DNA of 64,000 nucleotides from Pseudalgibacter alginicilyticus (GCF_001310225.1 NZ_CP012898.1:3838001-3902000); one strand, 5' to 3'. Positions 51,327 through 61,861 are shown, numbered from the stretch's first letter. The notes: generated by a model from the sequence alone, not told the origin. A program made the numbers and translations.

Positions 51327-53783
51327 TTATTCAACTGTAAAAGTATCTACTTTATAAAAAGGTAAGCCCGTTTTTGAAATGCCTTCGATTTGAATTAGAT
51401 AGCGCCCCTTAGCATCGGAGGTGAAAAATGAAATATTTTTACTGCTGTTTTCGTCAATTTTAATTTCAGGTTCCCAGTGTAATGTGGTTCTAATATCAGC
51501 CTCCATAAATTTATTAAAATCATCTAAATGATTTGGAGCATAAAATGTTCGGGCTGTGTAAAATCCTTTTGCTGTAAAGTCTATAACTCCAGGTTTTCTT
51601 TTTATTCTAGTGTTTAAACCATATTGATTTTTTGTGTAGATAGCTATTATACCTCCAGCAGAGTCAGAAAACATAGAGGCACTTGCGCCAGTTAAAATAT
51701 CGATAAATGAAATTTCATCAGAGCTTATAGACTTTATAAAATCAACATCTACGGTCATGTTGTCTATCATTATTTTAGGGTTGCGTCCTCGTATGGATAT
51801 ACCACCTCCTAATGCAGCAACTCCAGGCATACGGGCAACTAAATCGTATGCTGTTTGTGCTCCAAATACAGACATGCTACTTTCTAAGTCGAGTCTGTGA
51901 CTAGGGAACCCATACAGGGTTCTTTCATTCATTTGTTTTTCTCGTTTATCTTCTTGTTCTTTTTTATTAGCTGTAATAACTATTTCGTCTAATAATTGTC
52001 TTTTTTGTTCAAATTCTTTTTTAATTTCATCCATATATCTGGATATTTTTAAAAAAGCGTCATTTTTAGTATACTCTGATACATTATTTTCTTCTCGAAT
52101 TCTATTCACTTTAGGACTTTCTATTTCTTTGTCAAGCATAATAGATAGTTCTCTAAATTTTGGTTCTTCTGAATTAAAGCTTACTAATCTAGCTTCAATA
52201 AGTACAGGGATGGAATCGAAAAAAGCATATGGTCCAAATTTAAATTTACCATCTGTAGATTTTTGTATGGGCTCCTGTTCAAAAGGTGGTTTAACAAAAG
52301 TTAAGCGAGATAATGCTGGTGTAATGGTGTAGGGAGGTTTTAATAATTTTGTATTTCCAGAAATGTAAATCCCTTTTTCAGCAGGAAATTGGCTTTCTGA
52401 GTTTTTATCATATAATAATTTTTTCCAAGTAAAGCGTCTCCATCCATTGGTGAGCATTAGCAAGTCTATTAAATAGCGTCTTTTGTTTATGTTTTTTTCA
52501 TTAAAGAAATAGTTAGGGTCTTTTATCTCTCCTCTTAAATCAGAATTTAATAAAAGCCAAGTTTTAATATTTTCTGCATTTTTATCATGTGGAAAAGCAT
52601 TTAGATCCATCACACTCATGGAGAGGTAGCTAGGAAGGTTGTTGCCTTCATAATCTTTGACGTTTATGCTTATGTTAAGTGGTTCTTTGGTTCCTAATGA
52701 TGCTTTGTCTTTTTGAATATCAACGGTTACTTCATTTTTTTTATTTTCAATAAAAACGAGTCGTTCACAGACTGGATTTCCAGAAGCATCAAAGAGGGTG
52801 AAGTGTGTAACACCATCATTTAAATTGGCGGTTACAAGTTTTAATAAATATTCGTTTGTATTTGTTGATTCAAATTTATCAATAATTAATTGCCCGCGTT
52901 GATGCCCTACCAAGTAAGTTTGGTATAAGGTATTAGGTGCATTAGTTTGCACTTTAATAAAAATGTGATCGCCATTATTAATTATATTTAGTACATGCCC
53001 GTTAGGCAATGCTTCGGGTAAAGGGTAAGAGTACTCAGAGTCATTAATATCAACATTTGCAAAATAGGATTTATTTGATACAGGGACAAAGGCAAATTTA
53101 CCAAGACCAAATTTCGAGGTATTGAATTGAGTAATAAATTGATTGTTCTCGTCAACTATAGTTCCTTTTATAGGTATATCATCATACAAGTTGTTTTTAA
53201 TTTTTATAGCTACTTCACATTTAATATTTTCTATTAAATCACCTCCTTCTGGATAAAAAGTTAAGTCTGGTTTTTCAAGAAATACATTGTCTTGCCTTTC
53301 ATTAATGGGAATCGATTTTTGTTCTAAACTATCATTTGAGTTAGGGGATAAAATTGGAATTTTCTTTTGAAAAAAATAATCAGGATCACTATTTCTCATG
53401 TAGTTGGTATAGGCTCTTAATAAATAAGTGCCTTCATTCCAATTTTTGTCAATTTTAAAGTCGCCTGGAATGGTTACATCAGCAGTAAATAATTTCTTTT
53501 TGCCAACAATACTATCTTTTTCATTAATCAATTCTACATAGAAAATATAGCTTTTTGGGTTCGCTTTATGTGCAATTCCATCCACTAAATATCCTGTAAA
53601 CCATATGTCTTCACCAAGAGAATAGTAAGGTTTATCGGTATGTACGTAAATCTTTTCTGGAGCATCTTGATTAGCATATTCTTGTAGTTTTTCTTTAACA
53701 AGTTCGGTAAAAAAATTATCACTTAAAGCAGTAAATGAAGTTATTACAAGAATTAATAAAGCGAAAGGAATAATTTTTTTCAT
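51327..53783 (-). CDS. Exported macroglobulin-like protein with a TonB plug domain, no barrel
   Basis: 818 residues. Signal peptide (1-21), MG2-type beta-sandwich (~45-150; DKPYYSLGEDIWFTGYLVDG), further immunoglobulin-like domains (~180-470), then a TonB-dependent receptor plug (~640-745; YDLVARMPGVAALGGGISIR). Only ~90 residues follow the plug, so there is no beta-barrel and it cannot be a transporter by itself. Such MG2-plug proteins recur in Bacteroidota with unknown role, perhaps in outer-membrane receptor assembly. Stands alone. Confidence 0.8.
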   Translation of the reverse strand: MKKIIPFALLILVITSFTALSDNFFTELVKEKLQEYANQDAPEKIYVHTDKPYYSLGEDIWFTGYLVDGIAHKANPKSYIFYVELINEKDSIVGKKKLFTADVTIPGDFKIDKNWNEGTYLLRAYTNYMRNSDPDYFFQKKIPILSPNSNDSLEQKSIPINERQDNVFLEKPDLTFYPEGGDLIENIKCEVAIKIKNNLYDDIPIKGTIVDENNQFITQFNTSKFGLGKFAFVPVSNKSYFANVDINDSEYSYPLPEALPNGHVLNIINNGDHIFIKVQTNAPNTLYQTYLVGHQRGQLIIDKFESTNTNEYLLKLVTANLNDGVTHFTLFDASGNPVCERLVFIENKKNEVTVDIQKDKASLGTKEPLNISINVKDYEGNNLPSYLSMSVMDLNAFPHDKNAENIKTWLLLNSDLRGEIKDPNYFFNEKNINKRRYLIDLLMLTNGWRRFTWKKLLYDKNSESQFPAEKGIYISGNTKLLKPPYTITPALSRLTFVKPPFEQEPIQKSTDGKFKFGPYAFFDSIPVLIEARLVSFNSEEPKFRELSIMLDKEIESPKVNRIREENNVSEYTKNDAFLKISRYMDEIKKEFEQKRQLLDEIVITANKKEQEDKREKQMNERTLYGFPSHRLDLESSMSVFGAQTAYDLVARMPGVAALGGGISIRGRNPKIMIDNMTVDVDFIKSISSDEISFIDILTGASASMFSDSAGGIIAIYTKNQYGLNTRIKRKPGVIDFTAKGFYTARTFYAPNHLDDFNKFMEADIRTTLHWEPEIKIDENSSKNISFFTSDAKGRYLIQIEGISKTGLPFYKVDTFTVE

Positions 53784-54018
53784 TTAGCGTCTTTTAATAT
53801 TGTAAACATGCTTACTCAATAAGAAACCAAGAGCTTATAGCATAGGTTTTTTTTAATTGGTAAAATAAGTTTTCTTTTAGACTGCAGTTTTTGGAAAAGG
53901 TTTAGTTTTTATTTGTAAGAATTTGTTGTGTAGACTAAACTCCTTTGTTAAAAAAACAAGGGAATAATTAAAGAGGGTTTAAATAAGGGATAAACAGATA
54001 AACTTTAAAAGTCTTGTA

Positions 54019-54342
54019 TTATTTAAACATATCCAATCCAGGAATGTTTGGCATGCCTTCTTTGGCAACAGCAGCTAATTCAGCCTCGTTTACACGAGTA
54101 GCTTTTTCAATAGCTTTATTTAACGCTAAAATCAAATAATCTTCAAGTTGTTCCTTATCTTCTATTAAACTATCATCAATGGCAATGGACTTAATGGTTC
54201 TATTAGCTGTTATTGTTACTTTCAGTTTGCCATCAGTACTTTGTTCGTCAATTAAAACAGTATCTAATCGTTTTTTAGTTTCCTCTACTTTTTTCTGGGT
54301 TTCTTTAAGTTTTCCCATCATGCCCATCATATCTCCAAACAT
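54019..54342 (-). CDS. YbaB/EbfC-family nucleoid-associated protein
   Basis: 107 residues, right for the family. [21 protein letters not shown] is the Met-rich N-terminal helix, then [19 protein letters not shown] and the C-terminal helix. Dimeric DNA-binding protein that coats the chromosome. Divergent from the oligopeptidase gene. Confidence 0.92.
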   Translation of the reverse strand: MFGDMMGMMGKLKETQKKVEETKKRLDTVLIDEQSTDGKLKVTITANRTIKSIAIDDSLIEDKEQLEDYLILALNKAIEKATRVNEAELAAVAKEGMPNIPGLDMFK

Positions 54343-54485
54343 AATTTTTGTGTTTTTAATTTCAATACAAAATTATTAAAATTTAGTTAAAAGTACTTAC
54401 AATACTATTTAAAATGAAAAACGAGCTCATTATATTATTCTTAAGCACTATTTTTGCACCTTCTTAAAAAAAAGGAGTTATTAGT

Positions 54486-56555
54486 ATGACAGATCAAGTA
54501 AGCATGATAAAACCACCGATAGCAAAAAAAAAACCACATAAACTAAGTATTCATAATGATGTTAGAATAGATGATTACTACTGGTTAAATGATAGAGAAA
54601 ACCCTGAAGTTATAGATTATTTGAATGCTGAAAACAACTATACTAAAAGTATGATGCAACATACAGAAAGTTTTCAGAAAGTTCTTTTTGAAGAAATGAA
54701 AAGTAGAATTAAAGAAGATGATACTTCGGTGCCTTATAAACTTAATGGATATTGGTATATAACCCGTTATGAAACAGGAAAAGATTATCCTATTTATGCT
54801 CGAAAAAAGGAGTCTTTAGACGCTAAAGAAGAAATTTTATTTGATTGCAATGTCTTGGCTACAGGTTTGGCCTATTTTAACTTAGGAAGTATTTCAATTA
54901 GTCCAGATAACTCTATGGCTTGCTTTTCTACAGATACTGTAGGGAGACGCCAATACACCCTTCAAATTAAAAATTTGCTTACAAACGAAATCTATAACGA
55001 CGAAATCTTAAATACAACAGGAGGTGCAACTTGGGCAAACGATAATAAAACTTTGTTTTATACAATGAAGGATGCTGTTACCTTACGCTCATCTAAAGTT
55101 TGTAAGCACATTTTGCATACCGATACAGATAATGATGTAGAAGTGTATTACGAAGATGATGAAACTTTTAATACTTTCGTTTATAAATCCAAATCAAAAA
55201 AGTATATTATTATTGGATCATCTAGTACGTTAACGAACGAATATCGTTTTCTAAATGCAGATAATCCAGATGATAAATTTAAGGTGTTTCAAGAGCGTAT
55301 TCGCGAATTAGATTATAGCATTGCTCATTATAAAGATCATTTTTATGTGATAGCCAATATTGACGGAGCAACCAATTTTAAATTACTAAAAACACCAGAA
55401 AATGCTACGGGAAAAGAACATTGGGAAGAAGTTATTCCTCATAGAAAAGATGTTTTATTAGAAGATATTGAAATTTTTAAGGACTATTTGATTGTTAATG
55501 AACGTCAAAACGGACTGAATACTATCAGAATTATGCGCTGGGATGGCACGGAAGATTATTATCTGGATTTTCATTCTGAGACCTACACCGCATATATAGG
55601 GAATAATCCAGATTTTAATAGTGATATTTTACGGTATGGCTTTAATTCTTTAACATCTCCAAGCTCGGTAATTGACTATAATTTAAAAACAAGGGAATTT
55701 GACATTAAAAAGGAGCAAACTGTTTTAGGGGGGACGTTTAAAAAAGAAAATTATGAATCCAAACGTGTTTGGGCAACAGCACGTGATGGTGTTAAAATAC
55801 CAATGTCTGTAGTTTATAAAAAAGGCATCGAGTTAGATGGAACAAACCCGCTGTTGCAATATGCTTATGGCTCTTATGGATCTACTACAGATCCTTCGTT
55901 TTCAACTGTTCGTTTAAGTTTGTTAGACCGAGGTTTTATTTATGTTATTGCTCATATTAGAGGAGGTGAGTACTTAGGACGAGATTGGTATGAAAATGGA
56001 AAGTTGTTAACTAAGTTAAATACATTTTATGATTTTATAGATTGCTCAAAATATTTAATAGAACAAAAATACACCTCAAATAAGCACCTATATGCTTATG
56101 GAGGTTCTGCGGGTGGACTTTTAATGGGAGCTATAATCAATATGAATCCAGAATTATATCATGGTGTTCTTGCAGCAGTACCTTTTGTAGATGTGGTCAC
56201 AACTATGTTAGACGATTCTATACCATTAACCACTGGTGAGTATGATGAATGGGGAAATCCAAATGAGTTAGAGTACTATAACTATATGAAATCATACTCG
56301 CCGTATGACAATGTTGAAGAAAAAGAGTATCCCAATATACTTGTAACTACTGGTTTACACGATTCTCAAGTGCAATACTGGGAACCTGCTAAATGGGTAG
56401 CTAAGCTTAGGCATAAAAAAACAGACACCAATAAACTGTTGTTGCAAACGGATATGGATGCAGGACATGGTGGTGCTTCAGGGCGTTTTGAAAGCTTAAA
56501 AGAAGTCGCTTTAGAATATGCCTTTTTATTAGATTTAGAGGGAATTCATGGTTAA
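54486..56555 (+). CDS. Prolyl oligopeptidase-family serine peptidase (S9A, oligopeptidase B-like)
   Basis: 689 residues. N-terminal seven-bladed propeller (~70-400) and C-terminal alpha/beta hydrolase with the triad S541 (YGGSAGG), D626 (GLHDSQVQYW) and H661 (DAGHGG). No signal peptide, so cytoplasmic. The lack of an exit signal and the S9A motifs fit oligopeptidase B; it cleaves short peptides, perhaps after basic residues. A -7 box TATTTTTG lies at 54449-54456, 30 bp before the start. Confidence 0.92.
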   Translation: MTDQVSMIKPPIAKKKPHKLSIHNDVRIDDYYWLNDRENPEVIDYLNAENNYTKSMMQHTESFQKVLFEEMKSRIKEDDTSVPYKLNGYWYITRYETGKDYPIYARKKESLDAKEEILFDCNVLATGLAYFNLGSISISPDNSMACFSTDTVGRRQYTLQIKNLLTNEIYNDEILNTTGGATWANDNKTLFYTMKDAVTLRSSKVCKHILHTDTDNDVEVYYEDDETFNTFVYKSKSKKYIIIGSSSTLTNEYRFLNADNPDDKFKVFQERIRELDYSIAHYKDHFYVIANIDGATNFKLLKTPENATGKEHWEEVIPHRKDVLLEDIEIFKDYLIVNERQNGLNTIRIMRWDGTEDYYLDFHSETYTAYIGNNPDFNSDILRYGFNSLTSPSSVIDYNLKTREFDIKKEQTVLGGTFKKENYESKRVWATARDGVKIPMSVVYKKGIELDGTNPLLQYAYGSYGSTTDPSFSTVRLSLLDRGFIYVIAHIRGGEYLGRDWYENGKLLTKLNTFYDFIDCSKYLIEQKYTSNKHLYAYGGSAGGLLMGAIINMNPELYHGVLAAVPFVDVVTTMLDDSIPLTTGEYDEWGNPNELEYYNYMKSYSPYDNVEEKEYPNILVTTGLHDSQVQYWEPAKWVAKLRHKKTDTNKLLLQTDMDAGHGGASGRFESLKEVALEYAFLLDLEGIHG

Positions 56556-56634
56556 TAAAAAAAAAAGTTTTATTTTTGCTAAGTTTGAGTTACTAATATT
56601 TTTTAAAATTTCTTGTAACTTATAAAAAGCATTT

Positions 56635-57672
56635 ATGAAGCAAAAAAATCAGGTTTTTGATAATGTATTAGATTTAGTAGGTAAAACACCACTTATTAAA
56701 GTTAATAAAGTAACATCTGAGTTTAAAGGTCAATTCTATGCCAAAGTAGAATCTTTTAATCCAGGTCATTCTTCAAAAGATAGAATAGCTCTTTATATTA
56801 TAGAGCAAGCAGAAAAACAAGGGATTTTAACACCAGGCGACACCATTATTGAAACTACTTCTGGAAATACAGGCTTTAGTTTAGCCATGGTTAGTGTTAT
56901 TAAAGGGTATAATTGTGTTTTAGCTGTCACTTCAAAATCTTCAGCAGACAAAATTGATATGCTTAAAAACATGGGAGCAAAGGTTTATGTCTGTCCTGCT
57001 CATGTTAGTGCAGACGATCCAAGATCTTACTATCAAGTAGCAAAACGGTTGCATGAAGAAATAAAAGGTTCCGTTTATATTAATCAGTATTTTAATCAAT
57101 TAAATATTGATGCGCACTACAACTCTACGGGTCCAGAAATTTGGAAGCAAACCGATGGTAAAATTACGCATCTTGTAGCTTGTAGTGGTACAGGGGGGAC
57201 TATTTCTGGTACTGCAAAATATTTAAAAGAGCAGAATCCAAATATAAATGTTATAGGTGTAGATGCTTTTGGTTCAGTTATTAAAAAATACCATGAAACA
57301 AGAGAGTTTGATGAGAAAGAAATTTATCCATATAGAATTGAAGGTTTAGGTAAAAACTTAATACCAACAGCTACTGATTTTGATATGATTGATGAGTTTG
57401 TTAAAGTAACTGATGAAGATAGTGCACATACAGCAAGGCAAATCGTTAAAAGTGAGGGTATGTTTGTAGGGTACACTTCAGGGGCTGCTATGCAAGCTGT
57501 TAAACAATTAGGAGAAGAAGGACGATTTAAAAAAGATGATTTGGTTGTTGTTATTTTTCCAGATCACGGATCGCGCTATATGAGTAAAGTTTATAGTGAT
57601 AAATGGATGGAAGAACAAGGGTTTTTTGATAGTATCAATGTTACTTCGGAAAAAATACAATATATAAAATAA
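56635..57672 (+). CDS. PLP-dependent cysteine synthase-family enzyme
   Basis: 345 residues, beta-family fold-type II PLP enzyme. PLP lysine K48 in [15 protein letters not shown], substrate loop [10 protein letters not shown], phosphate loop SGTGGTISG. The HSSKDR form (rather than SVKDR) and the ~20-residue C-terminal extension differ from ordinary CysK. Next gene on the same strand is an alpha-oxoamine synthase. In some Bacteroidota, a cysteine-synthase-like enzyme makes cysteate for sulfonolipids; that reaction here is an inference. Cysteine or cystathionine synthase is the alternative. Confidence 0.85.
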   Translation: MKQKNQVFDNVLDLVGKTPLIKVNKVTSEFKGQFYAKVESFNPGHSSKDRIALYIIEQAEKQGILTPGDTIIETTSGNTGFSLAMVSVIKGYNCVLAVTSKSSADKIDMLKNMGAKVYVCPAHVSADDPRSYYQVAKRLHEEIKGSVYINQYFNQLNIDAHYNSTGPEIWKQTDGKITHLVACSGTGGTISGTAKYLKEQNPNINVIGVDAFGSVIKKYHETREFDEKEIYPYRIEGLGKNLIPTATDFDMIDEFVKVTDEDSAHTARQIVKSEGMFVGYTSGAAMQAVKQLGEEGRFKKDDLVVVIFPDHGSRYMSKVYSDKWMEEQGFFDSINVTSEKIQYIK

Positions 57673-57688
57673 CTAATTAATTTATTTT

Positions 57689-57732
57689 AAAGAGATGGTA
57701 ATTGTTGTTTTAACAAAATCCGATCTCTTTTT
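57689..57732 (+). terminator. Possible terminator after the cysteine synthase-like gene
   Basis: AAAGAGAT (57689) pairs with ATCTCTTT (57723) around a 26-nt loop that contains a TTGTT / AACAA inner stem; a T-rich tail follows. If real, the next gene has its own promoter. Confidence 0.5.
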
Positions 57733-57919
57733 CTCTTTTACTGATAATTGAAGCATAAAAATTATGCTCGAACCATATAAATATTTAATTTTGCCTCAAA
57801 TTAATCCATTAAAAGCTAAATTGAATATTTCGAAGCAAAATTAATTTGATTTTGTTACAGAAAAGTGTGCAACTTATTGATGTGGTTTTTAGATTTTAAT
57901 AGCAACAAGATTTACATAA

Positions 57920-59179
57920 ATGAAAGATTTATTCGCAAAAATTTATAAGGATAAAGGACCACTAGGAAAGTGGGCATCACAAGCTGAAGGATATTTTGTT
58001 TTTCCAAAATTGGAAGGTCAGATTTCAAATAGGATGAAATTTCAAGGTAAGGATGTTATCACATGGAGTATAAATGATTATTTAGGGTTGGCAAATCACC
58101 CTGAAGTGAGAAAAACAGACGCAGAGGCCGGTATTGCATATGGTTCAGCGTATCCTATGGGAGCAAGAATGATGTCAGGTCATACAGATTTGCACGAAAA
58201 GCTTCAAGATGAATTAGCTGAATTTGTGGATAAAGAAGCCGCATATTTATTAAATTTTGGTTATCAAGGAATGGTATCTACTATTGATGCCTTAGTTTCT
58301 AAGGATGATATTATTGTTTATGATGTAGATGCACATGCTTGTATAATTGATGGTGTACGTTTACATATGGGAAAACGTTTCACATATAAGCATAATGATG
58401 TTGAAAGTTTAGAAAAGAACTTAGAAAGAGCCACAAAAATGGCAGAACAAACAGGTGGAGGGATATTAGTGATATCAGAAGGTGTGTTTGGAATGCGTGG
58501 TGAACAAGGAAGACTAAAAGAAATTGTAGAGCTAAAAAAGAAATACAATTTCCGATTTTTAGTGGATGATGCACACGGTTTTGGTACGCAAGGGAAAACA
58601 GGTGCTGGCACAGGTGAAGAACAAGGTGTGCAAGATGGCATTGATGTATATTTTGCTACGTTTGCTAAATCTATGGCAGGTACAGGAGCTTTTATTGCTG
58701 CAGATCAAGAGATTATAGATTATTTAAAGTATAATCTGCGTTCTCAAATGTTTGCTAAATCATTGCAAATGCAATTGGTTGTTGGAGCACTTAAGCGTTT
58801 GGAGATGTTAAAAACCATGCCTGAGTTAAAGGAAAAACTATGGGAAAATACAAATGCGTTGCAAAACGGACTTAGAAAAAGAGGTTTTGATATAGGAACT
58901 ACTCAAAGTTGTGTAACACCAGTTTACTTAAAAGGAAGTATTCCTGAAGCGATGGCATTAGTTAAAGATTTACGAGAAAATTATGGTATTTTCTGTTCTA
59001 TTGTAGTATATCCAGTAATCCCAAAAGGGTTAATTCTATTACGTTTAATACCTACTGCTACACATACTTTAGAAGATGTAAAAATAACTTTAGACGCTTT
59101 TGATGCGATTAGAGAACGATTAGAAAATGGGACTTATAAGCGTTTATCAGCAGCTGTTATGGCGGCTATGGGTGAGTAA
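57920..59179 (+). CDS. Alpha-oxoamine synthase (serine palmitoyltransferase/KBL-like)
   Basis: 419 residues of the AOS family. PLP lysine K250 in TFAKSMAGTGAFIA, the aspartate-histidine pair D216-D217-A-H219 in FLVDDAHGFGTQG, and SAYPMGARMMSGH. The family condenses an amino acid with acyl-CoA. Candidates are serine palmitoyltransferase, 2-amino-3-ketobutyrate CoA ligase and the cysteate acyltransferase of sulfonolipids; the sequence alone does not decide. Downstream of the cysteine synthase-like gene by ~250 bp, and it ends near a shared terminator. Confidence 0.87.
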   Translation: MKDLFAKIYKDKGPLGKWASQAEGYFVFPKLEGQISNRMKFQGKDVITWSINDYLGLANHPEVRKTDAEAGIAYGSAYPMGARMMSGHTDLHEKLQDELAEFVDKEAAYLLNFGYQGMVSTIDALVSKDDIIVYDVDAHACIIDGVRLHMGKRFTYKHNDVESLEKNLERATKMAEQTGGGILVISEGVFGMRGEQGRLKEIVELKKKYNFRFLVDDAHGFGTQGKTGAGTGEEQGVQDGIDVYFATFAKSMAGTGAFIAADQEIIDYLKYNLRSQMFAKSLQMQLVVGALKRLEMLKTMPELKEKLWENTNALQNGLRKRGFDIGTTQSCVTPVYLKGSIPEAMALVKDLRENYGIFCSIVVYPVIPKGLILLRLIPTATHTLEDVKITLDAFDAIRERLENGTYKRLSAAVMAAMGE

Positions 59180-59204
59180 GATAATTTCTGATAAATTAAA
59201 TATT

Positions 59205-59238
59205 AAAAAATCCGATTTGTTATGAATCGGATTTTTTT
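59205..59238. terminator. Bidirectional terminator
   Basis: AAAAAATCCGATT / AATCGGATTTTTTT stem with a 7-nt loop, between convergent genes. Confidence 0.88.
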
Positions 59239-59266
59239 GTTTTATAACTGAAAATACTTTTGTCAA

Positions 59267-60391
59267 TTATTTATCAAAAACTCTTTTATATGTTTTTCTA
59301 CGTCTATAAACTTCAGGATTAAAATGTTTCCAAATTTGCTGAATGGCAATGTTGTCTTCCAATTCGGGGGTTCTATAACAGGTTTCAATACCTTTTTCCT
59401 TAAAGGTATTATAATATTCGTTAAAAATAACGGCATGTATACCTTTGTTTTGGTATTCGGGATGAATACCGATTAAATAAAAATTAACATCTTTACTGTG
59501 CTTTTTAGCGTCTAAAATGTACTTAAATCCAAAAGGAAGTAGTTTGCCTTTTGCTTTTTGAAGCGCGTTTGCGAAACTAGGCATAACGATGGCAAAACCT
59601 ATGAGTTTTTCATTTTTATCTATGATGAATTTTATGTATTCAGGATTTATAAAACTGATAAATTTCTTTTTAAAATAAGCTTTTTGTATGTCTGTAATAG
59701 CTACAAAAGATGATAGAGATGCATAGCTCTCATTAAATAAATCAAACATTTCATCTACATAAGGCATAACATCACTTGTTTTAGTGAATTTTAATGCTTT
59801 AATCTGGTAGCGCTTTTTTATAAGCTCTTGAGCTTTATGGAAAAACTCAGGCTTCACATTGGTAAATGGAAATCTGCTTTCTCTGTATACTTTTTCAGGA
59901 ATGTATTGGGCGGCTTCATAATGTTTTATGTAATACGGATGGTTGTACCAAGTAACCATGGTTGTTATGTTTTCATAACCTTCAGTTACAACACCAACTT
60001 TATCTAAATTAGAAAATCCTACGGGTCCTTCTGCATATTCTAAACCATGTGCTTTACCAATGGTTTCAATTTTATTAAAAAGCGCTTTAGAAACCTCCAA
60101 ATCGTCAATAAAATCAAACCAACCAAAACGCATTTTTTTTTGGTTTTGTCCGTTGACTTCTAGCCAATTAATAATGGCAGCTATTCTACCTACAATCTCA
60201 TTGTTTTTATAAGCAAGAAATAAAGTGGCTTCCGCATCATTAAAAACAGGGTTTTCTTTTTTGTTGAACGTTTTTATTTCTTGATTGATAATAGGAGGTG
60301 TCCAATATGGAGAGTTTTTGTATATTTTAAAAGGGAATTTAACAAAAGCTTTCAGTTCACTTTTGGTCTTTACTTCTTTTAGTGTAATCAT
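59267..60391 (-). CDS. GNAT-fold acyltransferase-like protein
   Basis: 374 residues. The C-terminal half has the GNAT strand-turn VNFYLIGIHPEYQNKGIHAVI with the acyl-CoA-binding loop YQNKGIH; the N-terminal half (FRWF-type AKSELKAFVKFPFKIYKNSPYW) is typical of the large Bacteroidota GNAT proteins. Convergent with the alpha-oxoamine synthase. It may N-acylate an amine or lipid; the substrate is unknown. Confidence 0.8.
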   Translation of the reverse strand: MITLKEVKTKSELKAFVKFPFKIYKNSPYWTPPIINQEIKTFNKKENPVFNDAEATLFLAYKNNEIVGRIAAIINWLEVNGQNQKKMRFGWFDFIDDLEVSKALFNKIETIGKAHGLEYAEGPVGFSNLDKVGVVTEGYENITTMVTWYNHPYYIKHYEAAQYIPEKVYRESRFPFTNVKPEFFHKAQELIKKRYQIKALKFTKTSDVMPYVDEMFDLFNESYASLSSFVAITDIQKAYFKKKFISFINPEYIKFIIDKNEKLIGFAIVMPSFANALQKAKGKLLPFGFKYILDAKKHSKDVNFYLIGIHPEYQNKGIHAVIFNEYYNTFKEKGIETCYRTPELEDNIAIQQIWKHFNPEVYRRRKTYKRVFDK

Positions 60392-60415
60392 AGGTATGAT
60401 ATCGTATCTGTAGTA

Positions 60416-61423
60416 TTAGTTGAAATTAGAATTTTCTCTTTTTTGTCTTTCCAGTTTTTCGTGTAAAGGTTCGTTTTTTTTCTTATTACGTCTTGATCTT
60501 CTATTGCCTTCTTCTTTTGCAGATGTTCCGTTATTTTGATTTGTCATTTCTTTGTCTTTATGGAAATCAAGCCTGTAAGACGCCCCTAAACTTACACTAA
60601 AAACAGACGGAGTGTCTTTTGTATTAAACGTTAGAGCTGTATCTAACTGAAAATTTTTCCCCCATAAATAAGCCCCACCAAATCTAAAAAGGTTATCAGC
60701 ATAAAAATCACTTTGAATCCCTTGGGTTTCGCCAAAAATAACCCAATTAGGATTGAAAGAATGAGTTAAAGTTAAAATATATTGAAAATCAGATTGGTCA
60801 GTACCAATGCGGTCTTTAATGAAGTTCATAACAAAAACCCAGCCACCAGAAAAATTATTTTGAGTAGCAACCATCACTTTTGGGCTAAAGCCCTCAATAC
60901 CAGGAGCCGTATATGGGTTGTTTTCTGTGTCATAATTTGCACCTACATAAACAGAAACCGCAGGTATTAGTGTTTTCCATTTAAATCTTTGGTTTGCTTT
61001 CCAGCTATAAAGATTCGGTTTGTCTTCCCCAGCATTTTTATAAGGGTCATAAAGTAAATATTTAGCACCTATTGTAAGATATTTAAAGTTAGCACGAGAA
61101 TCTTCATAAGGAATATTTGATAAATATGTCTTAGTATCATTTTGAAAAGTTCCTTCTATATTTAATTCCAAGGGTTCCCATAGTAAGCCATAACGGGCTG
61201 CAAAATCAACACCCAAACCATCAACTTCTGTACTTAGTGCAGGTGTGCGTTTTTCGTTAATCATATATGGTCCAACTTCAAACTGGACCACATTGGTTCC
61301 AACAGAAAAAGCACTTCTAGAAACTCCAGGTCTGTTTGAGTTTATTACGTCGGTATATTGACAGTATGCTATTGAATAAATTAATGAAAAGACTAAAAAA
61401 AGAGTAGATTTAAGTGGCTTCAT
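60416..61423 (-). CDS. Outer-membrane beta-barrel protein (MetA-pathway-type transporter fold)
   Basis: Start at ATG 61423, chosen to begin at the signal peptide MKPLKSTLFLVFSLIYSIAY; the 61486 alternative adds 21 residues. About 335 residues with strand pattern of the phenol-degradation/MetA-type OMP group: TDVINSNRPGVSRSAFSVG, VQFEVGPYMI, FKYLTIGAKYLLY, TLTHSFNPNWVIFGETQG, FSVSLGASYRLDF, then a basic tail rich in Arg/Lys/Glu. The ligand is unknown. Confidence 0.78.
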   Translation of the reverse strand: MKPLKSTLFLVFSLIYSIAYCQYTDVINSNRPGVSRSAFSVGTNVVQFEVGPYMINEKRTPALSTEVDGLGVDFAARYGLLWEPLELNIEGTFQNDTKTYLSNIPYEDSRANFKYLTIGAKYLLYDPYKNAGEDKPNLYSWKANQRFKWKTLIPAVSVYVGANYDTENNPYTAPGIEGFSPKVMVATQNNFSGGWVFVMNFIKDRIGTDQSDFQYILTLTHSFNPNWVIFGETQGIQSDFYADNLFRFGGAYLWGKNFQLDTALTFNTKDTPSVFSVSLGASYRLDFHKDKEMTNQNNGTSAKEEGNRRSRRNKKKNEPLHEKLERQKRENSNFN

Positions 61424-61579
61424 TTTTAAGATTTTATGTGTTGTCTTTAAGTAAGTAGGTGTTTGTAAGTTGCTTTTGTTCGCCATTGGATTCTCAAATA
61501 TAGATATTTTATAGTTTTTTTATCATTTTTGAACGTTTTTTAAGTGTTTAGAATTGTATTTTTGAAAAAATTTGTTGGT

Positions 61580-61861
61580 ATGTTACAATATGCATCTGCT
61601 ACTGGGTTAGTAAGAACAATACTAATCATTTTGTTGATTTATTTTGGGGTTAAAATCTTATCTAGATTATTAACACCTTTTCTAATAAAATATGTGTCTA
61701 AAAAGGCTGAACAACGTTTTGGTGGTCAATTTGGAGGTTTTCAGAAAAAACAAGAAACAAAACCTAAAAAGGAAGGAGAAGTTACCATTGATAAAATGCC
61801 TAATATGAAATCTTCGAACAAAGATGTTGGGGATTATGTGGATTACGAAGAAATAGATTAA
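61580..61861 (+). CDS. DUF4834-family membrane protein
   Basis: Start at ATG 61580 rather than the GTG at 61544, because the hydrophobic segment begins there: MLQYASATGLVRTILIILLI, one membrane helix, then a basic region (KKAEQRFGGQFGGFQ) and a conserved-looking tail (GEVTIDKMPNMKSSNKDVGD). 93 residues. Small flavobacterial family of unknown function, sometimes beside the YfhO gene, as here (about 100 bp upstream). Confidence 0.8.
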   Translation: MLQYASATGLVRTILIILLIYFGVKILSRLLTPFLIKYVSKKAEQRFGGQFGGFQKKQETKPKKEGEVTIDKMPNMKSSNKDVGDYVDYEEID

